DNA of 64,000 nt. Source: Mesostigma viride. Taxonomy: Eukaryota; Streptophyta; Mesostigmatophyceae; Mesostigmatales; Mesostigmataceae. Location of the stretch: contig RPFO01000645.1 in NCBI GenBank assembly GCA_009746045.1, positions 537,185 through 601,184 on the forward strand, read 5' to 3'. Shown piece after piece: positions 1 through 10,900 of this stretch; position 1 is the stretch's first letter; each line of letters opens with the position of its first letter. A program made the position numbers and the translations under genes. The notes under the pieces are model-generated. The model saw nothing but the letters and a program-made list of their open reading frames with translations, ran no database searches and was not told where the DNA came from.

Positions 1-320
1 GTTGGCTGAGCATGCATGAGCTCGACCCACCCACCAACAAAAAAACCTGTTCAAGTACCATTGCTGCCTGCAATGTGATGCGTCTCACTCGCGGCCGCAC
101 GTGGGTTGCGTGCGCGGCATCGGGGACAGTGTTGTGCACTGCATGCAACCTTATGCCCTGTATGGCAGCATCTTGCGACCTGTGGCTTTGGCTGTAGGTA
201 GAAACACGGTATTCTGAATTCCACTACCTTCTGAATTTCACTACCCCCCGTTTCATGTGCCCTGCCCATCACTGCCCGCTGGCAACCATCCCTCGACATC
301 TCTGGCGGTCTAACCCACAG

Positions 321-2213
321 GCGACGTGGCCGAGTGGAAGGCCATTGAAGCCGTGTTTGGGGATCGGGCAATCGCTGGCGATCTGCCAGTGTCGTCCACC
401 AAGGTGTGTGGATATAGTAGTACCTCATGACAGTATACCTTATTTTATCGCGGTTATAACGGTGGTCCATTCCTGGACATGGGCATAGGATTGTCTGTGT
501 CTGCACGTGTGACCAATTTTTTGTGTTCCCTCACCTTGCGCATGAGAATGCACGGTATGTGCGTCGGGATCTGCGACTTGCCGCCCACGGCCCCAAGACG
601 TGCCCACCTTGTGTTTGGCAAAGTGGCTATTCCAGGACGAGCGGTCTATCGGTGTCCCTGGCAGACTCCCGTCACTGCTGACTTGCAAGGCCCCCTTCCA
701 GGATATGTGGTCGCGTCCTTCAAGCTGAACTTTAAAAATAATGTTTTGAGCCTGGTTCTTCGCACATGCTGCCCCAACATGCCTGTGCTGCATGTTGGTT
801 TGCATGCCTTATTCTGGCATCTTGTGCGCTGGCCCCCAGGGTGCGTTTGGGCACCTGCTGGGAGCTGCGGGCGCGTTGGAGGCCGCCGTGGTGGTGAAAG
901 CGCTCGAAACGGTATGCCTTGTCCTGGGCTTGTTCTCGGACTTGTCTGTCCGAGTGTGCCATTGGGATCACGGGGATGTAACCTTGGCACGTGCGTCATC
1001 TCGACTGCGTCCAGATATTGCCAAAGGCGAATATAGTAAGCAGTTTGCTTCATGATATCCTATCAAAGGCGAATATAGTAAGCAGTATGCTTCATGATAT
1101 CCTATCAAAGGCGAATATTGTAAGCAGTAGGCTTCATTATATCCTATCAAAGGCGAATATAGTAAGCAGTAGGCTTCATTATATCCTATCAAAGGCGAAT
1201 ATAGTAAGCAGTAGGCTTCATTATATCCTATCAAAGGCGAATATAGTAAGCAGTAGGCTTCATTATATCCTATCAAAGGCGAATATAGTAAGCAGTAGGC
1301 TTCATTATATCCTATCAAAGGCGAATATAGTAAGCAGTAGGCTTCATGATATCCTATCATGCGCTGCTTCTCTCCGGTGCCATCTGCTGCTCGCATGGCA
1401 TGGATGCACAGCTACGAACACACGTGGCGGTCATGTGCACGAGCTACGGTGCCAGTTGCCAGATGAAGGGAACGAGGCAAGCAGAGCTTGCCTCTTCTGG
1501 CGGGACATTTGCTGACATGTTAGGTCAAGTTTGGCTCCTGTCGACCAGGAGCCAGTGAACTACATTATTCCATGACTTGGTCTGAACAGGCCAGCTGGCG
1601 AGCACTAAAGAACCAGCCTGCCATGCTTCCCCCCATTCCATGATTCGGCAGCATCCCAGGCCACGCCCTACAGTTTGGCGGCCAGCAGTTCACATCCTCA
1701 CCTTAGCACAAAGCTGGACTGCTGTGGAGGCATCAAATGTCAGGGGAGGACGTGGTAGGACGTGGCAGGCGCAGGCGCATGCAGGTCGGGAACCGCCACA
1801 GTTGGTAGGGTGGCTGGCTGCAACTCATGGCCACAGATTTTCCTACAGCATGCTGGACTGTGTAAAAAAATAGACATGGCCACACATAGACTGCAACGCT
1901 CTGATGCTCACACTGCTGTGGTGCGGCCAGCCTGACCGGTTTGAATCATCCCCGTGTCTCTGCTCACCCCTACGCCAACACTCCTCATGCTCCTTATGCT
2001 TCTCATGGCGTGCATGGCCGACGGCAGGGTGTGCTTCCCCCCACGCTGAACCTGCATGCACCGGACAAGTCCATCCCCACTAGCGTAAACCTGATCCCGT
2101 GTACGGCACAGAGCAAGCCCGACACGAAGGTAGTCCTGACTAACTCGTTTGGCTTCGGTGGCACCAACGCGTGCCTTGTCTTCTCGGCCCCCCCGCCCCT
2201 CCCTGGCGTGTAA
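321..2213 (+). CDS. beta-ketoacyl-ACP synthase (KAS II/mitochondrial type), 3' exons only
   Basis: This is the C-terminal end of a condensing enzyme of type II fatty acid synthesis, which joins malonyl-ACP to acyl-ACP in plastid or mitochondrion. Three exons are supported: 321-403, 840-911 and 2028-2213, all with GT-AG borders and matching phases. The first ends in VSSTK and the second continues GAFGHLLGAAGALEAA; the His in GHLLGAAG is the second catalytic histidine of the family. The third exon carries the conserved NSFGFGGTNACLVF block, whose GFGG loop gates the active site, and ends at a TAA stop (codon 2211-2213). The catalytic Cys and first His lie upstream of the window, so the gene is partial. 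Positions 1-320 look like intron. The second intron holds a 42-bp tandem array. Family assignment is secure; plastid versus mitochondrial location cannot be decided from this part. Confidence 0.88.
1020..1361 (+). repeat. 42-bp tandem repeat, about 8 copies, in KAS intron
   Basis: About eight near-identical copies of a 42-bp unit that begins GCGAATATAGTAAGCAGTAG and ends CTATCAAAG. Units differ at a few positions (TTTG/TATG/TAGG, CATGAT/CATTAT). The unit length is a multiple of three, so long open frames appear on both strands; these are artefacts. Each unit contains ATAGTAAGC, which resembles a 5' splice site. Confidence 0.95.
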
Positions 2214-2609
2214 GGTGGCAGCTGCAATGGCATGGGAATTCGTACGTACTGCTAGTGCTGCCATGTGCTGCTTCCCCCGAAGCGTTGAAAGATGCTGCTG
2301 GATGCTGCCAGGCGGCGATGACGAAGCCCCGGTGGTCGTCTGTGGTCACATGCAAGGCAGGCAGGTTTGCAGCGACATCATGGCTGATGGAACAACCAAT
2401 ACGCTAGCGCAGTGGCAGCCAGCCCACAGTTTGCACAAACCAAGAGTTCATAGCTTTGCACGCTTATGCACAGTGATGCCATCGTAAGTACGATGCGCAA
2501 AATGCAAACCCCCCCGCCCCGGCCAAGCTTACGCATTGCCTGAGTGTGTGCGTCCGTCGCGAGGTCTTCAAGTACCACCAAGTTTCCCTTTGGGACATCA
2601 TGTAAGAAG

Positions 2610-3138
2610 CAGGGCTGGGCGTAGATGGGTTACGTTAAGTCAACACGTAAATTTAAGTCGTACTTTACGCTAAATTTACGTTTAATTGAAGTCCAAGAAA
2701 ACAAGGGCTTAAACGCTCAATTTGTGTACAGGCTTCAAGTCATAAATCTGACATGAACGCGTAAATTAAGTATATGGTGTGCGCCACTGTCTCGAGCTTG
2801 CGCATGCAGGCCGGAGCCGCAACGTGGACGACTCTTCGTCTGGACTGATCGATCCAGGCGGCCAAACATCCAACCTCGTCCCGCAACACCTGACAGGCCT
2901 GAATATATCTATACTTCTAAGTGAAAACATTCATCTAGTTTGCAAGTATCTAGCTCCTGATCATGAAAAAAATTTAGACGACTCAAGACATTATAAGTCT
3001 TAAAATTGAAGTTGCAGTCTAGACTTCAATTCAAAAGTTGAACTTGCATCCCTTTTACTTGAAGTCCCCTTTCTGCATTTAATTTACGTCTAAAATTGCG
3101 GGCTAATTCATCCAAAAACCATTTCACGCCCAACCCTA
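2610..3138. mobile_element. non-autonomous hAT element (MITE), 529 bp with 8-bp target duplication
   Basis: The left end reads CAGGGCTGGGCGT and the right end, reverse-complemented, TAGGGTTGGGCGT. Both match the terminal inverted repeat style of hAT transposons. The element is flanked by a perfect 8-bp direct repeat, GTAAGAAG, at 2602-2609 and 3139-3146, the target duplication length typical of hAT. The interior is AT-rich, with CGTAAATTTAAG-like motifs in inverted orientation, and has no transposase. It lies about 400 bp past the KAS stop codon. Confidence 0.85.
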
Positions 3139-3505
3139 GTAAGAAGCTGACCAGCCCATAATGGAATGGGCGCCGGCCTCATATAGCAACCGGCGCCTCG
3201 ATCTATTAAATGAGTCCCGAGCCTATCTGTGGCCACTGGACTACAGGGCAGCCCTGCTGCATTCGCTATATGCTTTTGCTATGTCGAAGCCTTTTTGCAA
3301 GCACAGTAGGTCGATGCTAGAATTCCCCCAGTGAGCAGTTCAATTGAACCTGTGCCGGCCTGCCTTTCAATCTATTGATCTAGGCTTACTTGCACATGTT
3401 TATTAAAGCATCAGCACAATAAAAAAGTGATCATCATGCTTGGCTTGTGTGGTTTCAAAGGTGTGCCCTTACCACATGCCATGACACGTACTTAAGTGTG
3501 AAGTT

Positions 3506-3775
3506 GTGCATATAGGCTTGGTTACCGACTGGCCAGCCCGGGAGATATCTTCTGATATGGTCAGGCCCTGCCACGTTCGGCGACGCGTTGGCCAACATTG
3601 GACATACCGCGACATGATTTTAGCTGATCGACATGCAGAGCAAAGACGCTGTTGGCGTCATCCGCTCAACCCCTCTTACTCAGATGTGGTCGGATATGCA
3701 GGACAAGCAGCGTTGGGCGGACATTGTCAAAGACTACGACCCCCCGGCTGTGGGTCCTAGGAAATATAAAAAGCA
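3506..3775 (+). pseudogene. LINE ORF2 C-terminal fragment
   Basis: Over 3630-3775 the translation contains LTQMWSDMQDKQRWADIV followed by KDYDPPAVG. This aligns with LSRLWTAMQDKTRWKEIV...PDPVG in the better preserved LINE fragment at 38427-39028. Upstream, at 3510-3620, a frame-shifted stretch resembles the WPAREISSDMVRP region of the same protein. It is a degraded, 5'-truncated retrotransposon copy and not a host gene. Confidence 0.65.
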
Positions 3776-4954
3776 TGGTAGGCATAGTTTGCGTGCAAGA
3801 TCAGCTCGAGGCCTCACTTGAGGCCCATATTTTAGACTAGTTAGCTGTGGACATACATGTACATATAAAGGAGACAACCAGCGCAGGCCAGAAATCGGGA
3901 GAATGTACATATTGATGTCTTTGGGAGACGTCCACTATATCTTAAACTGGTGAATTCAGTGCTAGCTCGATCCGTGGTCCCCCAACAACGGGGACACGAG
4001 ACTAATTAATGAAGGTTTACTTAATTAACCAATACATGCATAAAGTTGCATTTTTCCATATCACGGTTCAAGGCCCATTTAAGCCCCTAATGTCCTCTAG
4101 ATACGAGTTGCTCCGGCCTAATTGAACGTGCGGGCCGTACGGCGTATAGAGCATATTGCTTGGCCCATCCCAGGTGCATGCATGCATGAGGTGGTGCCTG
4201 CCCGGCTGCGCGGGCCTCAACCCCGCGGCTGGGCCACGGGCCAAGTATAGTACAGTATATCAATTAAGAGACCGGATAGTAGTATATACGTCACGATAAG
4301 GTACACATGCATTTTAACTCGCGCTGTTCTAGAGCTCTACATGCTCAAGCCTAGTTAGATCGGAGATATACAACAAGTGATAGATGGTTTGGAATCCATG
4401 CAAATATTTCGATCTGGATACATGAAACACACCGGGCCTATATGATAGTTTGCGCATTCGATTATATGTATCAATGTAGTAAAAGAATATAAAGAATGAG
4501 TATGGGATCATTATGAGTATGGGCCAATTTTGTGTACCCCCTATAGTGGTACATGCGCTAGATTGGCCTGACATCATTGTTGATGTCGAGCTCGCATCAG
4601 TCATAGGACATGTTGTGCTGCCAGGCACTGCATGGGGTCAAACGTAGCTAGCCAGCAAATGCAGGCCGAGGCTGTAACAAATGATGCACTGCCACCATGT
4701 ACTTCGACCCCCACCCCCTTCCCCCGGCCCCTCGCAGACAAACGTTAGTATAAAGACCTTGAAAAGCCTCTTTCGGGTCAACAATTTTCATGCAAGCAAC
4801 GAGGCAGTCCACTCAACTTATAGTGTGCACATGTCCACACCTGCGCAGGCACAACACACGATGTGCACACCATGCCCACCCTGGCATGCACTCCATGCAC
4901 ACGTAGTGCTCTGGTCTACTTATGGCACACGGTTGAGAGATCCTGCCTAGCTGC

Positions 4955-7900
4955 CTAGTTCTTGGGCGCGCCCAGCACCTTGCAGGCCGCGGCCACCGCG
5001 ACGCCTGTGTTGATCGGAGCCCCCATCTCCCTCAGCGTGGCCTCCAGTGCCGTGAGGCAGAAGATTACGTTCTTGGGTGTGGATGCGGCGCCCATGAGGC
5101 CGATGCGCCAGACCTTGCCCGCAAGCACGCCCAACCCCGCACCGATCTCCAGCCCATAGTTTGCCAGCAGCTTGGCACGCACCGCTTTCTCGTCCACGCC
5201 CTCCGGCACGACCACCGCATTGAGCTGTGGGAGCTGCGAGCCCTCCGGCACCAGCATGCGCATGCCCATCGCGGTAAGCCCTGCCTTGAGCGCGTCGTGG
5301 TGCTGCCGGTGGCGCGACCATGAGGCCTCCATGCCTTCCTCCAGCAGCATTACAAGCGACTCGTGGAAGCCGTAGAGCGCGTTCACGGGTGCCGTGTGGT
5401 GGTAGGAGCGAGGCGCGCCCCCCGAGGCCGCCTCCCAGTAGGACATGACGAGGGAGAGGTCGAGGAACCAGGACTGGACCTGCTCGCCGCCGGCACCGTG
5501 AGGAGGGGGGGGGGAATGCAAAGGGGGGGCGGGGGGATAAAAGGGGGGGAAGGGAGGGGCGGGGTTGCAAGGGGGGAGGGGGGAGGATGCAAGGGGTTAG
5601 GGGGGGAGGGGGAAGCTTAAAAGGGGGGAGGGGCAGGCACAGCCTGCCATGGCGCTCCGCATTACAAAGTGTTAGGTTGCCAATGTTAGGTAAGAGCAAA
5701 GTCAGCAAACATTGACCACTGAAGGTGTCCTTAACATTTGTTGATGTGTCAACTCACCGTCACCATTGGTCAGTGACTCCCATACTTCACAGGGATGGTG
5801 GTGGGTGGGGACGGGGTGTAGACATGGAGAGTGTCTTTTCCAGCAACAATAGGTTCCCTCCATTCCCTCCTCGCCCTCACTGTACATGGAATACATCTTA
5901 TAACTCCGGCAAACAGTGGCAAATTAGTCTACGCGAGCGAATCCCGACCAGGAGCCTGTAGGAGCAGCAAGACAGGTACACCACCCCCCAAAAATGGCAA
6001 TTGCCGTTCACGCAATTACAACTTTACAGTAGAAAAGGCGCTCACGGAAGCAGCTACTCACGATTTGTTGCCTCGCTATCCACGAAACACAAGCACAGCG
6101 CCCTGAGCATAACCGCCTGTCCGCTACGTGCACAGAAGAAGGCAATGTGCCTCAACTCTCCCCAACTCTCCCCAGCCTCGTGCCCCCCCCCCCCCAGCTA
6201 ACCTTTGTTTTCCTGTTCTTGACCACCTGCGCGGCCTTATCCGAGAAGGTGACGGGCGACAGACCCGGCGTGCAGGAGAGGCACTTCTGGGACCCCGAGT
6301 AGACCGCGTCCGCTCCCCATTCGTCCACCAGCAAGGGGACTCCCCCTAGCGACGTCACCGCGTCCACGATCGACAGCATGCCGTGTGACGCCGCCAGCCT
6401 ACACAGCGACTTGGCGTCCGACAGCGCGCCCGTGCTGGTCTCCGCATGCACAAACGCGAGTGCCTTGGCGCTCGGGTTGGCCTTGATGGCCGCCTCCACC
6501 TTGTCGACTGACACCGGGTGCCCCCACTCGTCCTCCACCATCACCGCGGTGCCCCCGCAGCGCTCCACGTTCTCCTTCATCCTGGGCGGTGGGTGGGGGG
6601 TGAGGGGGGGTGAGGGGGGGTGAGGGCACGAGGACCGATGGGCGTGGACAGCGCGAGTGTGAGGAGGGGAAATGTCAGCGTTCGAGCGCTCCCATTTGGA
6701 CAGGCATGGTCGGTCCGGCGAGGCCGCGGCACGTGCGACGACTCACGCACCTCCACATGAGATGGTCGGGTCGTGACCAGGTGTATAACATTACTTAGGG
6801 GTGATGGCACTACATGAGATGGTCGGGTCGTGACCAGGTGTATAACATTACTTGGGGGTGATGGCACCACATGAGATGGTCGGGTCATGACCAGGTGTAT
6901 AACATTACTTGGGGGTGATGGCACCACATGAGATGGTCGGGTCATGACCAGGTGTATAACATTACTTGGGGGTGATGGCACCACATGAGATGGTCGGGTC
7001 ATGACCAGGTGTATAACATTACTTAGGGGTGATGGCACCACATGAGATGGTCGGGTCGTGACCAGGTGTATAACATTACTTGGGGGTGATGGCACCACAT
7101 GAGATGGTCGGGTCATGACCAGGTGCCAGGTGTATAACATTACTTGGGGGTGATGGCACCACATGAGATGGTCGGGTCGTGACCAGGTGTATAACATTAC
7201 TTGGGGGTGATGGCACCACATGAGATGGTCGGGTCATGACCAGGTGTATAACATTACTTGGGGGTGATGGCACTACATGAGATGGTCGGGTCGTGACCAG
7301 GTGTATAACATTACTTGGGGGTGATGGCACTACATGAGATGGTCGGGTCGTGACCAGGTGTATAACATTACTTGGGGGTGATGGCACTACATGAGATGGT
7401 CGGGTCATGACCAGGTGTATAACATTACTTGGGGGTGATGGCACCACATGAGATGGTCGGGTCGTGACCAGGTGTATAACATTACTTGGGGGTGATGGCA
7501 CCACATGAGATGGTCGGGTCATGACCAGGTGTATAACATTACTTGGGGGTGATGGCACCACATGAGATGGTCGGGTCATGACCAGGTGTATAACATTACT
7601 TGGGGGTGATGGCACCACATGAGATGGTCGGGTCATGACCAGGTGTATAACATTACTTGGGGGTGATGGCACCACATGAGATGGTCGGGTCGTGACCAGG
7701 TGTATAACATTACTTGGGGGTGATGGCACCACATGAGATGGTCGGGTCATGACCAGGTGTATAACATTACTTGGGGGTGATGGCACCACATGAGATGGTC
7801 GGGTCATGACCAGGTGTATAACATTACTTGGGGGTGATGGCACCACATGAGATGGTCGGGTCATGACCAGGTGTATAACATTACTTGGGGGTGATGGCAC

Positions 7901-10900
7901 CACATGAGATGGTCGGGTCATGACCAGGTGTATAACATTACTTAGGGGTGATGGCACCACATGAGATGGTCGGGTCATGACCAGGTGTATAACATTACTT
8001 GGGGGTGATGGCACCACATGAGATGGTCGGGTCATGACCAGGTGTATAACATTACTTAGGGGTGATGGCACCACATGAGATGGTCGGGTCGTGACCAGGT
8101 GTATAACATTACTTGGGGGTGATGGCACCACATGAGATGGTCGGGTCGTGACCAGGTGTATAACATTACTTGGGGGTGATGGCACCACATGAGATGGTCG
8201 GGTCGTGACCAGGTGTATAACATTACTTGGGGGTGATGGCACCACATGAGATGGTCGGGTCATGACCAGGTGCCAGGTGTATAACATTACTTGCGGGTGA
8301 TGGCACCACATGAGATGGTCGGGTCGTGACCAGGTGTATAACATTACTTGGGGGTGATGGCACCACATGAGATGGTCGGGTCGTGACCAGGTGTATAACA
8401 TTACTTGGGGGTGATGGCACTACATGAGATGGTCGGGTCGTGACCAGGTGTATAACATTACTTGGGGGTGATGGCACCACATGAGATGGTCGGGTCATGA
8501 CCAGGTGTATAACATTACTTGGGGGTGATGGCACTACATGAGATGGTCGGGTCATGACCAGGTGTATAACATTACTTAGGGGTGATGGCACTACATGAGA
8601 TGGTCGGGTCGTGACCAGGTGTATAACATTACTTGGGGGTGATGGCACTACATGAGATGGTCGGGTCATGACCAGGTGTATAACATTACTTGGGGGTGAT
8701 GGCACCACATGAGATGGTCGGGTCATGACCAGGTGTATAACATTACTTAGGGGTGATGGCACCACATGAGATGGTCGGGTCGTGACCAGGTGTATAACAT
8801 TACTTGGGGGTGATGGCACCACATGAGATGGTCGGGTCGTGACCAGGTGTATAACATTACTTAGGGGTGATGGCACCACATGAGATGGTCGGGTCGTGAC
8901 CAGGTGTATAACATTACTTGGGGGTGATGGCACCACATGAGATGGTCGGGTCATGACCAGGTGTATAACATTACTTGGGGGTGATGGCACCACATGAGAT
9001 GGTCGGGTCATGACCAGGTGTATAACATTACTTAGGGGTGATGGCACCACATGAGATGGTCGGGTCGTGACCAGGTGTATAACATTACTTGGGGGTGATG
9101 GCACTACATGAGATGGTCGGGTCGTGACCAGGTGTATAACATTACTTGGGGGTGATGGCACCACATGAGATGGTCGGGTCGTGACCAGGTGTATAACATT
9201 ACTTAGGGGTGATGGCACCACATGAGATGGTCGGGTCGTGACCAGGTGTATAACATTACTTGGGGGTGATGGCACCACATGAGATGGTCGGGTCGTGACC
9301 AGGTGTATAACATTACTTGGGGGTGATGGCACTACATGAGATGGTCGGGTCGTGACCAGGTGTATAACATTACTTAGGGGTGATGGCACTACATGAGATG
9401 GTCGGGTCGTGACCAGGTGTATAACATTACTTGGGGGTGATGGCACCACATGAGATGGTCGGGTCATGTCCAGGTGTATAACATTACTTGGGGGTGATGG
9501 CACTACATGAGATGGTCGGGTCGTGACCAGGTGTATAACATTACTTAGGGGTGATGGCACCACATGAGATGGTCGGGTCGTGACCAGGTGTATAACATTA
9601 CTTGGGGGTGATGGCACCACATGAGATGGTCGGGTCATGACCAGGTGTATAACATTACTTGGGGGTGATGGCACCACATGAGATGGTCGGGTCATGACCA
9701 GGTGTATAACATTACTTAGGGGTGATGGCACCACATGAGATGGTCGGGTCGTGACCAGGTGTATAACATTACTTGGGGGTGATGGCACCACATGAGATGG
9801 TCGGGTCGTGACCAGGTGTATAACATTACTTGGGGGTGATGGCACCACATGAGATGGTCGGGTCGTGACCAGGTGTATAACATTACTTGGGGGTGATGGC
9901 ACCACATGAGATGGTCGGGTCATGACCAGGTGCCAGGTGTATAACATTACTTGGGGGTGATGGCACCACATGACATGGTCGGGTCGTGACCAGGTGTATA
10001 ACATTACTTGGGGGTGATGGCACCACATGAGATGGTCGGGTCGTGACCAGGTGTATAACATTACTTGGGGGTGATGGCACTACATGAGATGGTCGGGTCG
10101 TGACCAGGTGTATAACATTACTTGGGGGTGATGGCACTACATGAGATGGTCGGGTCATGACCAGGTGTATAACATTACTTGGGGGTGATGGCACTACATG
10201 AGATGGTCGGGTCGTGACCAGGTGTATAACATTACTTGGGGGTGATGGCACTACATGAGATGGTCGGGTCGTGACCAGGTGTATAACATTACTTGGGGGT
10301 GATGGCACTACATGAGATGGTCGGGTCGTGACCAGGTGTATAACATTACTTGGGGGTGATGGCACTACATGAGATGGTCGGGTCGTGACCAGGTGTATAA
10401 CATTACTTGGGGGTGATGGCACTACATGAGATGGTCGGGTCGTGACCAGGTGTATAACATTACTTGGGGGTGATGGCACTACATGAGATGGTCGGGTCGT
10501 GACCAGGTGTATAACATTACTTGGGGGTGATGGCACCACATGAGATGGTCGGGTCATGACCAGGTGTATAACATTACTTGGGGGTGATGGCACCACATGA
10601 GATGGTCGGGTCGTGACCAGGTGTATAACATTACTTGGGGGTGATGGCACCACATGAGATGGTCGGGTCATGACCAGGTGCCAGGTGTATAACATTACTT
10701 GGGGGTGATGGCACCACATGAGATGGTCGGGTCATGACCAGGTGTATAACATTACTTAGGGGTGATGGCACTACATGAGATGGTCGGGTCGTGACCAGGT
10801 GTATAACATTACTTGGGGGTGATGGCACCACATGAGATGGTCGGGTCATGACCAGGTGTATAACATTACTTGGGGGTGATGGCACTACATGAGATGGTCG

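Larger units (their letters stand above)
2214..4954. other. intergenic region with mobile-element remains
   Basis: Convergent intergenic space between the ends of the KAS gene and the aminotransferase gene. It contains a complete hAT-type MITE, a LINE C-terminal fragment, and at 3870-3900 one copy of a dispersed repeat starting GAGACAACCAGCGCAGGCC that recurs near 22800, 29260 and 36260. The rest (3140-3500 and 3900-4950) is AT-richer sequence without a credible gene. Confidence 0.7.

Noticed and set aside
968..1515. ORFs on both strands across the 42-bp array
   Set aside because: Frame openness follows from the 42-bp period, and the stretch lies between two KAS exons.
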